Assembly: GCA_023664775.1 (NCBI GenBank)
Contig: JAMPEW010000001.1
Coordinates: forward strand, 1 to 64,000
DNA from: Clostridium sp.
GTDB lineage: Bacteria > Bacillota > Clostridia > Lachnospirales > Lachnospiraceae
Direction of reading: 5' to 3'
Length of the DNA: 64,000 nucleotides
Shown: positions 42,919 through 52,745 of the stretch, piece by piece
Layout: the number at the start of each line of letters is the position of its first letter
How positions within the stretch are numbered: position 1 is the first letter of the stretch
Made by a program: the position numbers and the translations under genes
Notes under the pieces: generated by a model
What the model was told of the DNA's origin: nothing
Database searches by the model: none
What the model saw: only the letters and a program-made list of their open reading frames with translations

Positions 42919-44586
42919 ATGACTGATATTGAAATTGCACAACAGGCTGAACTGAAAAATATAAAGGATGTAGTGTCTGTGCTTGATATAACCGAGGATG
43001 ATTTGGAATTGTATGGAAAGTACAAGGCGAAGCTCTCCGATGCGTTTATTGATTCCGTTCAGGACAACAAGGATGGGAAGCTTATTCTTGTAACTGCAAT
43101 AAACCCTACGCCGGCAGGTGAGGGTAAAACTACCGTGACGGTTGGATTGGGGCAGGCGATGGGCAGACTTGGGAAGAAGTCTGTGATTGCACTTCGTGAG
43201 CCTTCTCTTGGACCGTGCTTTGGCATAAAGGGTGGTGCTGCGGGAGGCGGATATTCCCAGGTTGTTCCAATGGAGGACTTAAATCTTCATTTTACGGGGG
43301 ATTTTCATGCGATAACATCTGCAAATAATCTTCTTGCCGCCCTTATGGATAATCACGTCCATCAAGGGAATGAGCTTAAAATAGATACAAAAAGGATTGT
43401 TTTTAAGCGGTGCCTTGACATGAACGACAGGGTGCTTAGAAATATTATTGTTGGAATTGGTAAGAAAACGGACGGAGTGATGCGTGAGGATGGATTTGTC
43501 ATTACCGTTGCGTCAGAGATTATGGCGATACTCTGTCTTGCTTCTGACATAAATGACCTAAAAGAACGGCTTTCAAGAATAATAGTTGCCTACAATGTAG
43601 ATAATGAACCTGTTACGGCAGGCGATCTCAAGGCAGTGGGAGCAATGACTGCGCTTTTAAAGGATGCAATCAAGCCAAATGTCATACAGACCCTTGAGCA
43701 TACGCCGGCAATTGTCCATGGAGGACCCTTTGCCAATATTGCACATGGCTGTAATTCAGTAAGGGCAACGAAAACAGCATTAAAAATTGCAGATTACGTT
43801 ATAACGGAGGCGGGCTTTGGCGCAGATCTTGGGGCAGAGAAGTTTTTTGACATAAAGTGCAGAATGTCGGGGCTTGTACCCGATGCAGTCGTGCTTGTTG
43901 CCACTGTAAGGGCATTAAAGTATAACGGCGGAGTGCCAAAGGCAGAGCTTGCAGATGAAAATGTTGAAGCGCTTAAAAAGGGCATTGTAAACCTTGAAAA
44001 GCACATTGAAAATCTTATGATGTATGGTGTGCCTGTGGTGGTTACACTAAATAGATTCATGTCTGATACGGAGGCAGAGCTTGATTTTGTAAGAAAATTC
44101 TGTGAGGATAAGGGCTGTGACTTTGCACTGGCAAATGTGTGGGAGAAAGGCGGCGAAGGCGGAATAGAGCTGGCAAACGCAGTACTTCATACACTTGAAA
44201 ATAAAAAGAGCAGCTTTAAGCTTTTATATGAGGATAGTCTTTCCATAAAAGAAAAAATAAGGACTGTAGCGACAAAAATATATGGGGCGGACGATGTCAC
44301 CTACAGCAAGGAGGCAGAAACTGCAATTGCAAAGATAGAGGCAATGGGATTTGCCCATATGCCTGTATGCATGGCAAAAAATCAGTATTCACTTTCTGAT
44401 GATGCTTCTAAGCTTGGCAGACCTACGGGCTTTGATATTAATATACGTGAGGTTTATGTAAGTGCAGGTGCAGGCTTTGTTGTTGCGATAACGGGGCAGA
44501 TTATGACGATGCCGGGACTTCCTAAGAAGCCAGCGGCAGAGGGGATTTATGTGGATGATAATGGCGTGATTGCAGGTTTGTTTTAA
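42919..44586 (+). CDS. fhs: Formate-tetrahydrofolate ligase
   Basis: 555 residues, the typical length. P-loop [20 protein letters not shown], then [40 protein letters not shown] and the C-terminal [20 protein letters not shown] with [16 protein letters not shown]. It makes 10-formyl-THF from formate, THF and ATP, feeding purine synthesis and, in acetogens, the methyl branch of the Wood-Ljungdahl pathway. It has its own AAGGAG site and no close partner gene on the same strand. A long bidirectional hairpin follows. Confidence 0.96.
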   Translation: MTDIEIAQQAELKNIKDVVSVLDITEDDLELYGKYKAKLSDAFIDSVQDNKDGKLILVTAINPTPAGEGKTTVTVGLGQAMGRLGKKSVIALREPSLGPCFGIKGGAAGGGYSQVVPMEDLNLHFTGDFHAITSANNLLAALMDNHVHQGNELKIDTKRIVFKRCLDMNDRVLRNIIVGIGKKTDGVMREDGFVITVASEIMAILCLASDINDLKERLSRIIVAYNVDNEPVTAGDLKAVGAMTALLKDAIKPNVIQTLEHTPAIVHGGPFANIAHGCNSVRATKTALKIADYVITEAGFGADLGAEKFFDIKCRMSGLVPDAVVLVATVRALKYNGGVPKAELADENVEALKKGIVNLEKHIENLMMYGVPVVVTLNRFMSDTEAELDFVRKFCEDKGCDFALANVWEKGGEGGIELANAVLHTLENKKSSFKLLYEDSLSIKEKIRTVATKIYGADDVTYSKEAETAIAKIEAMGFAHMPVCMAKNQYSLSDDASKLGRPTGFDINIREVYVSAGAGFVVAITGQIMTMPGLPKKPAAEGIYVDDNGVIAGLF

Positions 44587-44604
44587 TTTTTTCATGATAC
44601 AATA

Positions 44605-44666
44605 AATGGCTGCCATAGGAGTGATTTAAAATGCAACTATGCTAAATCATTCCTATGGCAGCCATT
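44605..44666. terminator. Bidirectional terminator between fhs and the small minus-strand gene
   Basis: Arms 44605-44628 and 44643-44666 (AATGGCTGCC...GGCAGCCATT at the ends) pair over about 24 bases with only one or two mismatches around a loop of about 14. A- and T-rich tracts flank both sides. Confidence 0.8.
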
Positions 44667-44682
44667 AAATAAAACTGTTTAT

Positions 44683-44931
44683 TTACATATATTGGGTTGT
44701 TCTGCCATATAACATATTTTTATGAAGCCCCTTGTTGTATTCAGACATACTCATTGTAGTAATTTCATTTCTGGTATCTGCGTAATTCGCCTTTTGAGTT
44801 GTTACAGCGCCATTCTTTGCGGAACCATATTTGCCGCTGCTGTCGGCAAGATAAAGTTCTTTACTGTTTCGTAAAATCTCATAGTCTAAAAAGTAATGCT
44901 CCAAAATTTTTTCCTTTTCCGGTTTCTTCAA
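44683..44931 (-). CDS. Small acidic/Tyr-rich protein of unknown function
   Basis: 82 residues from a TTG start at 44929-44931, supported by a strong AAAGGAGGA on the minus strand with an 8-base gap. Sequence includes KEKILEHYFLDYEILRNSKE and SMSEYNKGLHKNMLYGRTTQ. No signal peptide or membrane segment, and no family recognised. The gene is convergent with fhs and shares its terminator. The TATAAT about 55 bases upstream on the same strand may be its -10. Confidence 0.6.
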   Translation of the reverse strand: MKKPEKEKILEHYFLDYEILRNSKELYLADSSGKYGSAKNGAVTTQKANYADTRNEITTMSMSEYNKGLHKNMLYGRTTQYM

Positions 44932-45020
44932 AAAAATTCCTCCTTTATTTGGCGGAAGATAGTATTATAAGGTGTAATTTACAAAAGCTGTCTTGTTGCT
45001 GTTAAAACAATATCTTCTCT

Positions 45021-45137
45021 GCCTGTAGTATAGTGATAGTAAAGCATCGAAGAATTAAGCTTTTGAATACGAGAAACAGGTTGACCCCGTCAAAGACAAA
45101 ATAGAACAATGCTTCTATAGGATATTACCATATGCGT
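45021..45137 (+). repeat. Interspersed element A, copy 2
   Basis: Same ends as 9004-9122: CTGCCTGTAGTAT, AAAGCATCGAAG on the left and ACAATGCTTCTATAGGATA plus TTACCATATGCGT on the right. The right-hand block of over 20 bases is nearly identical between copies; the middle is not. Confidence 0.6.
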
Positions 45138-45196
45138 GTGTGAATTGCAAGCATTTTTTTTATTTTCTTGTGAGGTTGTGAGGTTTTGCAGTGACA

Positions 45197-45225
45197 TTGT
45201 ATAATTTTTTGGGTTATGTTATAAT
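45197..45225 (+). promoter_or_regulatory. Sigma-A-type promoter of the small membrane gene
   Basis: TTGTAT (45197-45202), 17-base spacer, TATAAT (45220-45225), 34 bases before the start. Confidence 0.6.
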
Positions 45226-45258
45226 AAGTAATTATTATATTTGGGAGTGTGAAAGAAT

Positions 45259-45576
45259 ATGAAAAATAAAAAAATAGGAATTGGCTCATTATCATTACTA
45301 CTGGTTTTAATAGCATTTGTTTGGTCATTTGAAATTTTTGGAATATGTGTTGGAGATCATATCTTAGCAGCTTTTAATCTTCCGGCTTGGTCGAATATGT
45401 CAATGTCAAGTGCAAGTGGAATACATTATACAATATATTATGCGTTTCTATTCTTAATTCCGGCATCAATATTAGGATTAAAATTTAAAGATAACCTATT
45501 TTCAAAAGCAGGGACTACATTGTCAATCATATTTATTATTATTTTAATGTTAGGTTTATTTTTTACAGTAGTTTAA
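45259..45576 (+). CDS. Small membrane protein with three helices
   Basis: 105 residues with hydrophobic segments at about 8-28 (GSLSLLLVLIAFVWSFEIFG), 58-74 (TIYYAFLFLIPASILGL) and 84-103 (TTLSIIFIIILMLGLFFTVV). Between the first two is a short loop that would face one side (NLPAWSNMSMSSASGIHY). GGGAG lies 11 bases before the ATG and a promoter at 45197. Family not recognised; it may pair with the next small membrane gene, 57 bases downstream. Confidence 0.6.
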   Translation: MKNKKIGIGSLSLLLVLIAFVWSFEIFGICVGDHILAAFNLPAWSNMSMSSASGIHYTIYYAFLFLIPASILGLKFKDNLFSKAGTTLSIIFIIILMLGLFFTVV

Positions 45577-45633
45577 AAACAATAAATTTATATTTCCCAG
45601 TGACTTTACTGGCTTAATGGAGAGGAACTATTG

Positions 45634-45897
45634 ATGATATATAAAATAAAAGATGAATTTTTTGTATTAAGCGTTATTGCAGTGCTTTGTCCCATTATAA
45701 CAATCATTACAGGTTTGTTTGATAAAATGGAGCCGTATTCCTTTTTGCATTTTAGGGTTGATTTGATGCTTGGCACTATAATCGGCAGCATTTTTGGAAT
45801 AATAGCAATTGCAGGGAACAGAAAGAGAAAAAAGAAAGCTACTACTTGTTTATCGGCTGTACCGCTTGCCATTATGATATTAAATGTGGTTTTATAA
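45634..45897 (+). CDS. Small membrane protein
   Basis: 87 residues from the ATG at 45634, 8 bases after GGAGAGG; a TTG at 45631 is nearer the site. Three hydrophobic stretches: FFVLSVIAVLCPIITIITGLF, DLMLGTIIGSIFGIIAIAG and CLSAVPLAIMILNVVL, with a basic patch NRKRKKK between the last two that should face the cytoplasm. Not recognised as a known family. It precedes the epimerase gene by 46 bases. Confidence 0.55.
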   Translation: MIYKIKDEFFVLSVIAVLCPIITIITGLFDKMEPYSFLHFRVDLMLGTIIGSIFGIIAIAGNRKRKKKATTCLSAVPLAIMILNVVL

Positions 45898-45943
45898 AAG
45901 AGATGAAGATATTGTTTGAGCAGGAAAGCAGGAGGAAAAACGA

Positions 45944-46813
45944 ATGAATATTTTGATGCTTGGCGGAACACGTTTTTTTGGAACGTATACGGTCAGCGCA
46001 TTACTTGCCAAGGGGCATGAAGTTACAATTGCGACAAGAGGGCTGTCAAAGGATTCATTTGCCGACAAGGTTAAGCGGGTGAAATATGACCGAACCGATT
46101 GCGAGAGTGTAAAAAATATTTTATCAGGTAACTATTATGATATTATTATAGATAAAATTGCATATGCTTCCAATGACATAAAGAGCGTTCTTGATTATGC
46201 CTGCTGTGGAAGGTATGTTCAGATGTCCAGTACGGCAGTGTATACTCCGTTTCATCTGAATTTGGTTGAAGCTGATTTTAATCCATTAAAAAATGAACTT
46301 GTTTGGGGAAATCGAGCTGATTTTGATTATAGTGAGGCAAAAAGGCAGGCTGAATATGCAATGGCACAATGCTATGGAGATAAAAAAATGCTTTCCGTAA
46401 GATATCCGGTTGTGCTTGGAAAGGACGATTATACGAAAAGATTGGAATTTTATGTGGAGCATATTTTAAAGGAAAAGCCAATGTACATAGATAATATAGA
46501 TTGCAGGATGAGCTTTATCGCTTCAAGGGAAGCAGGGGGATTTATGGCATATATATCTACAACAGATATTACAGGGGCGATAAACGGTGCATCTCTTGGC
46601 ACTGTTTCGATTCGGGAAATCATTAATTATGTGGAGAAGAAATGTGGCAGACAGGCAATTTTAAACCATGACGGTGACGCAGCGCCATATAATGGAACGC
46701 CGGAATTTAGTGTAAATACGGAAAAAGCAAATAAGCTTGGCTTTACATTTTCAAATATCAATGATTGGGTGTATGAGCTGCTCGATTATTATATTGAAGG
46801 AGAAAATTATTGA
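45944..46813 (+). CDS. NAD-dependent epimerase/dehydratase-like protein
   Basis: 289 residues. The Rossmann start ILMLGGTRFFGTYTVSALLA holds the nucleotide-binding GGTxFxG loop. YVQMSSTAVYTP and DFDYSEAKRQAEYAM supply a Ser and a Tyr-less variant of the YxxxK site (Y-S-E-A-K is present as YSEAK). The family covers sugar-nucleotide epimerases and reductases as well as atypical oxidoreductases. No sugar genes flank it, so the substrate is unknown. GGAGG precedes the ATG. Confidence 0.8.
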   Translation: MNILMLGGTRFFGTYTVSALLAKGHEVTIATRGLSKDSFADKVKRVKYDRTDCESVKNILSGNYYDIIIDKIAYASNDIKSVLDYACCGRYVQMSSTAVYTPFHLNLVEADFNPLKNELVWGNRADFDYSEAKRQAEYAMAQCYGDKKMLSVRYPVVLGKDDYTKRLEFYVEHILKEKPMYIDNIDCRMSFIASREAGGFMAYISTTDITGAINGASLGTVSIREIINYVEKKCGRQAILNHDGDAAPYNGTPEFSVNTEKANKLGFTFSNINDWVYELLDYYIEGENY

Positions 46814-46883
46814 ATATGTTTGAAATAATTACTTGCAGGTTAATACTTATGGAATCAGTGGTATAAATTGGTGGAGTATGCAT

Positions 46884-47984
46884 ATGGAAAAAAAACTATC
46901 AGTGGCGCTTAAAATGCTGGCACTTTCTATAGCGCTTGTTTTTCTCTATCAGCTTGGTGTAGAACATAAAAATGACATAGCAAGGAATGGTTCGCAGACG
47001 GAATATGCCTATGTCAGTACATCGGCAGACGGAAGGGAAAGCAGGATAGAAGATTACCGTATGGGAACGCTAGTCAGTGTTACGGTTTATGGTGCAGGGG
47101 CAAAAGAAACGGCTGCTTTAGCATTTTCGTGTGTAGACAGGCTTGACGGGCAGGTGCTTACCCTGGAAATTGACCGGCTTGCTGCAGATTATAAGGCAGG
47201 AGAGCCTTACAAGGTAAGTGATGAGCTTTATCATGCGTTTAACGGGGCGCTTTCTGTATGTGCCGACAGTAATGGAGCATTGGATATAACGATTGAGCCT
47301 TTAAATAAGCTTTGGGGCATTGAAGGAAAATATGACGGCTTTCAGGTTCCGGATGATGATGCAATCAGAGCGGCGCTTGATTTGGTGGGATATGAAACTA
47401 TAAGTGCTTATAAAGATAGTAATAATGAAGCAGGGTATATTTTAATTGATAAGGAAAATATTGATTTTGCCATAGGAGCCATAGGGAAGGGCTATGCCCT
47501 TGACATAGTAAGGGAAACGCTTGAAAAAAGCGAAGTGCAGGGTGCATGTGTAACAATTGGTGGAAGCATTCTTGTATATGGAAGCAAGACAAATGGGGAA
47601 GGCTTTACCGTTGGGATAAGAAATCCGAGAGGCAATGAAACGGAGCTGATAGGACGTCTTACATTTGAGGCAAATGAGACAGCCTGTATTTCAACCTCAG
47701 GCGATTATGAAAAGTATGTCATGGCAGATGGCGTGAGATACCATCATATATTTGACAGAAGTACAGGATATCCTGCAAGGAGTGGTCTTATTTCCGTTAC
47801 TGTAGTATGCGAGTCGGGGCTTTATAGTGATGGGCTTTCGACAGCCTGCTTTGTGCTTGGATATGACAGCTCGCTTGCACTGCTTGAAAAATATAATGCC
47901 GATGCCGTGTTTGTGGAGGAGGACGGAACTATAATCATAACGGACGGACTGAAAGGGAAATTCATGCCCATAAATGACGAATAG
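46884..47984 (+). CDS. apbE: FAD:protein FMN transferase (ApbE family)
   Basis: 366 residues from the ATG at 46884, 7 bases after GGTGGAG. An N-terminal membrane anchor (LSVALKMLALSIALVFLYQL) places the enzyme outside. Core motifs: YRMGTLVSVTVYG, ALDITIEPLNKLWGI, IDFAIGAIGKGYALDIV, ETACISTSGDYEKYV and YHHIFDRSTGYPARSGLIS. ApbE attaches FMN covalently to Thr of partner flavoproteins such as Rnf or Nqr subunits or to secreted flavin reductases. None of these partners is in the window. A lipobox is not present, so it is membrane- rather than lipid-anchored. Confidence 0.9.
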   Translation: MEKKLSVALKMLALSIALVFLYQLGVEHKNDIARNGSQTEYAYVSTSADGRESRIEDYRMGTLVSVTVYGAGAKETAALAFSCVDRLDGQVLTLEIDRLAADYKAGEPYKVSDELYHAFNGALSVCADSNGALDITIEPLNKLWGIEGKYDGFQVPDDDAIRAALDLVGYETISAYKDSNNEAGYILIDKENIDFAIGAIGKGYALDIVRETLEKSEVQGACVTIGGSILVYGSKTNGEGFTVGIRNPRGNETELIGRLTFEANETACISTSGDYEKYVMADGVRYHHIFDRSTGYPARSGLISVTVVCESGLYSDGLSTACFVLGYDSSLALLEKYNADAVFVEEDGTIIITDGLKGKFMPINDE

Positions 47985-48033
47985 GAAAATTTCAAAGTAA
48001 GACGGATGCAGATTAAAAATGGAGGAGAATGCT

Positions 48034-48552
48034 ATGAAAAAATTGTTGATTGTCGTTGACATGCAGAAGGATTTTATTGATGGAGCACTTGGCACAAAGG
48101 AGGCGTGTGCCATCGTAAGCCCTGCCGCTGACTATATAAAAAAGGCAATGGATGAGGGTGTGGAGGTTGTATTTACGAGAGATACACACCATGAGGACTA
48201 TATGAATACCCAGGAGGGCAAAAAGCTTCCTGTTCCGCATTGCATTGAGGGCAAGGACGGTTGGGAGCTATGTGATGAATTAAAGCCCCTTGCAGAAGGA
48301 AAGCTTATATTTGACAAGCCAACCTTCGGGAGCATCAAGCTTCAGGAATTTGCTGCAAAAGAGGGCTTTGATGAGATAACCCTGCTTGGGCTTTGTACGG
48401 ATATATGTGTGATATCAAATGCAATGCTTGTTAAGGCAGCACTGCCTGAGGCGACTGTGCGTGTCGTGGGCGGCTGCTCGGCAGGTGTTACGCCTGAGAG
48501 CCATGACAATGCGTTAAAAGCCATGTCAATGTGTCAGATAGAAATTGTTTAG
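48034..48552 (+). CDS. Cysteine hydrolase, nicotinamidase-like (isochorismatase fold)
   Basis: 172 residues from the ATG at 48034, 6 bases after GGAGGAG. Catalytic set: Asp in LLIVVDMQKDFIDGALG, Lys in IFDKPTFGSIKL and Cys in LLGLCTDICVISNAML; FTRDTHHEDY supplies metal ligands. The metal-site and motif order fit nicotinamidase (nicotinamide to nicotinate for NAD salvage) better than isochorismatase, but other amidases share it. Confidence 0.85.
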   Translation: MKKLLIVVDMQKDFIDGALGTKEACAIVSPAADYIKKAMDEGVEVVFTRDTHHEDYMNTQEGKKLPVPHCIEGKDGWELCDELKPLAEGKLIFDKPTFGSIKLQEFAAKEGFDEITLLGLCTDICVISNAMLVKAALPEATVRVVGGCSAGVTPESHDNALKAMSMCQIEIV

Positions 48553-48596
48553 CTTTTGTGATATGTAGTTAGTTTCTTTAAAGGAAAGGTGTTGCT

Positions 48597-49187
48597 ATGA
48601 AGTGGTTAGAGCATTTAAAAACCATAAACAGTCATAAATATCTTGTTATGAAGCACTGCTTTGCGGTAGGGCTTTATAAGCAGGGAATCCTGCATGATTT
48701 GTCTAAATACTCATGGACGGAGTTTTCCATGGGTGCAAAATATTATCAGGGAAACAGAAGCCCGAATGATGCGGAGCGTGAGGATAAGGGGTATACTACC
48801 TCATGGCTGCATCATAAAGGACGCAATAAGCATCATTTGGAATATTGGATTGACTATAGCTTAGATAAGTCAGAGGGTATTGTGGGAATGCCTATGCCAA
48901 AGGAATATATTATAGAAATGTTCTGTGACAGAATTGCGGCATGCAAAACCTACAATAAGGACAATTACAATGAAGGACAACCCCTTGCATATTATTTGAA
49001 GGGAAGGGCAAGTAAGCTGCTTCATCCCGATACAAGAAAAACCTTGGAAAAATATCTTTACATGCTAAAGAAAAAGGGCGAGGATTATACGTTTCGGTAT
49101 ATAAAAAATAATGAGGTGATACCACTTAGGAAAGCAAAGCTTTCAAGATATTTTCCGTTTCTTCCGTATATTTTTAACAAAGGCTAA
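48597..49187 (+). CDS. DUF5662-family protein
   Basis: 196 residues. His-rich pattern: TINSHKYLVMKHCFAVGLYK, GILHDLSKYSWTEF, SWLHHKGRNKHHLEYWIDYS and FCDRIAACKTYN. The spaced His and HD pairs recall metal-dependent HD-type hydrolases, but no activity is established. The DUF5662 label is from memory of this pattern. AAAGGAAAGGTG precedes the ATG. dnaE follows after 26 bases. Confidence 0.75.
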   Translation: MKWLEHLKTINSHKYLVMKHCFAVGLYKQGILHDLSKYSWTEFSMGAKYYQGNRSPNDAEREDKGYTTSWLHHKGRNKHHLEYWIDYSLDKSEGIVGMPMPKEYIIEMFCDRIAACKTYNKDNYNEGQPLAYYLKGRASKLLHPDTRKTLEKYLYMLKKKGEDYTFRYIKNNEVIPLRKAKLSRYFPFLPYIFNKG

Positions 49188-49213
49188 AGCATTAAGAAGG
49201 GTAAGGTAAATCC

Positions 49214-52200
49214 ATGGAGTTTACACATTTACATGTGCATACCGAATACAGTCTTTTGGACGGCTCGGCAAAAATAAAGGAGCTTGTAAAACGGGCAAAG
49301 GAGCTTGGAATGAAAGCACTTGCCATTACAGACCACGGCGTTATGTACGGTGCAATTGATTTTTATAAAGCGTGCAGGGCTGAGGGAATAAAGCCTATTA
49401 TCGGCTGTGAGGTATATGTTGCTCCAAATTCAAGATTTGACAGGGAGCTTGTTAAGGGTGATGATAGATATTATCACCTTGTTTTGCTTGCAAAAAATGA
49501 CTTGGGGTATCACAATCTTGCGAAGATTGTATCAACCGGATTTATTGAGGGCTATTACTATAAACCACGTGTGGATATGGAGGTGCTTGAACGCTACAGT
49601 GAGGGTGTCATTGCCTTAAGTGCATGTCTTGCTGGTGAGGTTGCGGTAAATCTAAGAAAAAATAATTATGAGGCGGCAAAAGAAGCGGCAGTAAGGCACC
49701 TTGAAATATTTGGCGAGGGCAATTATTACCTTGAGATGCAGGACCACGGAATTCCTGAGCAGAGAATTGTCAATACGGGAATTATGCGTCTTTCCAAGGA
49801 GACGGGCATACCGATGGTGGTTACAAACGATTCCCACTATATAACGGCTGATGATGCCGAGGCGCACGATGTCCTTTTATGTATACAGACGGGAAAGCTT
49901 GTAAGCGACACAGACAGAATGAGATATGAGGGAGGACAGTATTACCTGAAATCTGCCGAGGAGATGGCAGAGCTTTTTCCGTATGCGCCCTCTGCACTTG
50001 AAAATACATGTAAAATCGCCGACATGTGCAATGTGGAAATTGTTTTTGGCGAGCAGAAGGTTCCAAGGTTTGACGTTCCTGAAGGGTATGATGCGTTTTC
50101 CTACCTGAAAATGCTGTGCGAGCAGGGACTTGAAAAAAGGTATCAGCCTGTTACTGAGGAATTGAAGGAAAGGCTTTCTTATGAGTTAAACACCATAAAA
50201 GACATGGGCTTTGTGGACTATTTCCTCATTGTATCTGATTTTATAAGGTATGCAAAGGATAACGGCATAGCCGTTGGACCGGGCAGAGGCTCTGCTGCGG
50301 GCAGCCTTGTTTCCTATTCCCTTGATATTACAAATATCGATCCGATAAAATTCAATCTGCTCTTTGAACGGTTCTTAAATCCTGAGCGTGTGACAATGCC
50401 GGATATCGATATAGATTTTTGTCCTGACAGACGGCAGGAGGTTATAGATTATGTAGTAAAAAAATATGGGAAGGAAAAGGTTGTACAGATCGTAACCTTT
50501 GGTACAATGGCGGCAAAAATGTGCGTACGTGACGTTGGACGTGTGATGGATTTGCCATACAGCCTATGTGATAAGGTTGCAAAGGCTATCCCCGGCGATT
50601 TGGGAATGACAATACCGAAGGCGCTTCATGTGAGTAAGGAGCTTAAAGAGCTTTATGATACGGATGAAAGCGTGAAAAAGCTGATAGATATGGCTGTGAA
50701 GCTTGAGGGGCTTCCAAGACACTGCTCCATGCATGCGGCAGGCGTTGTAATAGGCAGGGAGCCTATCATAGAATATGTACCCCTTTCAAGGGGCGGTGAG
50801 GACGCAATCACAACCCAGTATAACATGACGACCATAGAGGAGCTTGGGCTTCTGAAAATGGATTTTCTTGGACTTAGAAACCTTACCGTCATACAGGAGG
50901 CTGCGGAGCTTGTCAAGGAAAATCACGGCATAGAGTTGGACATGGATAACCTCGATTTTGATGACAAAGAGGTTTACGAAATGATTTCCGCAGGAAAGAC
51001 CGAGGGTGTTTTTCAGCTTGAAAGCTCCGGGATGAAAAACTTTATGAAGGAGCTTAAGCCTGCAAATATTGAGGATGTTATTGCAGGAATATCACTTTAC
51101 AGACCGGGTCCTATGGATTTTATTCCTTTGTATATAAAGGGAAAGGAAAATCCCGATCAGGTAACCTACGACCATCCTGCACTTGAAAAAATATTGGCGC
51201 CTACATACGGATGTATTGTGTATCAGGAGCAGGTTATGCAGATTGTTATGGAGCTTGCAGGATATACGCTTGGCAGAAGCGACCTTGTGCGAAGGGCAAT
51301 GTCCAAGAAAAAGGCTGATGTAATGGCGAAGGAACGCCAGAATTTTGTATACGGAAATGAAGCGGACGGTGTTCCGGGCTGTGTAAGCAGGGGAATCAGA
51401 GAGGAAATTGCCAATAAAATATTTGACGAGATGACAGACTTTGCAAAGTATGCATTTAATAAATCCCATGCGGCGGCCTATGCAGTTGTGGCATTTCAGA
51501 CCGCATATTTAAAATGTCATTATCCTGTTGAATTTATGGCGGCGCTTATGTCCTCCGTAAAGGAAAATTCGGGAAAGGTAACTGCATATATACAGACGCT
51601 TAGAACGATGGGAATTAAGCTTCTTCCTCCTGACATCAATCTTGGCAGGGGAGACTTTTCCGTTTCAGGCAGCAGCATACGATACGGTCTGTCGGCGGTA
51701 AAAAGCGTTGGAGACGGAGTCACTGACGTAATCAGGCATGAGGTTGAGGCGAACGGACCGTTTAAGGATTTAGAGGATTTTGTAAAAAGGCTGTCCAATA
51801 AGGAGGCAAACAAGAGGACAATTGAGAGCTTTATTTTATCGGGCGCATTTGACGGATTTGGGGCAAACAGAAGACAGATGATGCAGGTTTATGGAAAAAT
51901 CCTTGAGCAGGAGACACAGGAGAAAAAAAATGCCATGAGCGGGCAGATGTCGCTGCTTGATTTTCTTGGCGAGGAGGAAAAAAGTAATTTTGCTGTTCAA
52001 TATCCTGACGTGGAGGAATATAAAAAGGACGAGCTTCTTGCAAAGGAAAAGGAAATGATTGGAGTATATTTGTCGGGACATCCTATGGATGACTACATGG
52101 ATATTATTGAAAAACAGGTAAATGTAAAATCCTCTGATTTTTCCATGGAGGATGAGGACGAGGGTGTCGGCGTTTTTGACAGACAGCAGTGCAGCATTGC

Positions 52201-52690
52201 AGGCTCCATAGAGGCAGTTACCATAAAGACAACAAGACATGGAGACAATATGGCTTTTATTACCCTTGAGGATTTATACGGAACGGTTGAGGTTGTTGTA
52301 TTTCCAAGGGACTATACGAGATACAGAGGCTGTCTTGTAAAGGACAGCAAGGTAATGGTAACCGGAAATGCCTCCGTGTCTGAGAGTGAGGCAAAGCTTC
52401 TGCTTTCGGAGATAAAATTCCTTGATGACGTAAGAAGTGATATTGAGGATGAAAAAAGGGATGTATGGCTTAGGTTTGATGACGAGGCGGCGTACAATAA
52501 GGCTTCTGAAGATGTTGTTGGATATATAAAGGAAAACAAGGGAAAATCGAATGTAATTATTTTCCTTGAAACCGAAAAAAAGATGAAAAGCCTTGGAGAA
52601 CTGCGGGTGCGTTCCAATGAGGCAGGCATGGAGAAAATGAAAATGGCATTTGGGGAAGAAAATGTCCGTATTGTAAGTAAAAATAAATAA
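49214..52690 (+). CDS. dnaE: DNA polymerase III alpha subunit
   Basis: 1158 residues. N-terminal PHP domain FTHLHVHTEYSLLDGSAKIK with metal-binding His residues. The C-family polymerase palm has GPGRGSAAGSLVSYSLDI and the catalytic aspartates in MPDIDIDFCPDRRQEVIDYV. The finger region carries YQEQVMQIVMELAGYTLGRS and NKSHAAAYAVVAFQTAYLK. A C-terminal OB fold (MAFITLEDLYGTVEVVVFP) ends the protein. It is the DnaE-type replicase (not PolC), used in lagging-strand or error-prone synthesis in Firmicutes. Start site AAGGGTAAGG is moderate. Confidence 0.96.
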   Translation: MEFTHLHVHTEYSLLDGSAKIKELVKRAKELGMKALAITDHGVMYGAIDFYKACRAEGIKPIIGCEVYVAPNSRFDRELVKGDDRYYHLVLLAKNDLGYHNLAKIVSTGFIEGYYYKPRVDMEVLERYSEGVIALSACLAGEVAVNLRKNNYEAAKEAAVRHLEIFGEGNYYLEMQDHGIPEQRIVNTGIMRLSKETGIPMVVTNDSHYITADDAEAHDVLLCIQTGKLVSDTDRMRYEGGQYYLKSAEEMAELFPYAPSALENTCKIADMCNVEIVFGEQKVPRFDVPEGYDAFSYLKMLCEQGLEKRYQPVTEELKERLSYELNTIKDMGFVDYFLIVSDFIRYAKDNGIAVGPGRGSAAGSLVSYSLDITNIDPIKFNLLFERFLNPERVTMPDIDIDFCPDRRQEVIDYVVKKYGKEKVVQIVTFGTMAAKMCVRDVGRVMDLPYSLCDKVAKAIPGDLGMTIPKALHVSKELKELYDTDESVKKLIDMAVKLEGLPRHCSMHAAGVVIGREPIIEYVPLSRGGEDAITTQYNMTTIEELGLLKMDFLGLRNLTVIQEAAELVKENHGIELDMDNLDFDDKEVYEMISAGKTEGVFQLESSGMKNFMKELKPANIEDVIAGISLYRPGPMDFIPLYIKGKENPDQVTYDHPALEKILAPTYGCIVYQEQVMQIVMELAGYTLGRSDLVRRAMSKKKADVMAKERQNFVYGNEADGVPGCVSRGIREEIANKIFDEMTDFAKYAFNKSHAAAYAVVAFQTAYLKCHYPVEFMAALMSSVKENSGKVTAYIQTLRTMGIKLLPPDINLGRGDFSVSGSSIRYGLSAVKSVGDGVTDVIRHEVEANGPFKDLEDFVKRLSNKEANKRTIESFILSGAFDGFGANRRQMMQVYGKILEQETQEKKNAMSGQMSLLDFLGEEEKSNFAVQYPDVEEYKKDELLAKEKEMIGVYLSGHPMDDYMDIIEKQVNVKSSDFSMEDEDEGVGVFDRQQCSIAGSIEAVTIKTTRHGDNMAFITLEDLYGTVEVVVFPRDYTRYRGCLVKDSKVMVTGNASVSESEAKLLLSEIKFLDDVRSDIEDEKRDVWLRFDDEAAYNKASEDVVGYIKENKGKSNVIIFLETEKKMKSLGELRVRSNEAGMEKMKMAFGEENVRIVSKNK

Positions 52691-52745
52691 AGTGTTGCAG
52701 ATTATGTTGAGAGCAATCGCTTATAGTAATTGTGGAGGACTGGTT

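Larger units (their letters stand above)
44932..45258. other. Divergent intergenic stretch with a repeated element
   Basis: 327 bases between two divergent genes. It contains the second copy of element A (45021-45137) and a promoter for the next gene (45197-45225). Nothing else is recognised. Confidence 0.6.

Noticed and set aside
51836-52240. 134-codon minus-strand frame in dnaE
   Set aside because: Antisense of the OB-fold region, with Cys- and Phe-rich nonsense composition.
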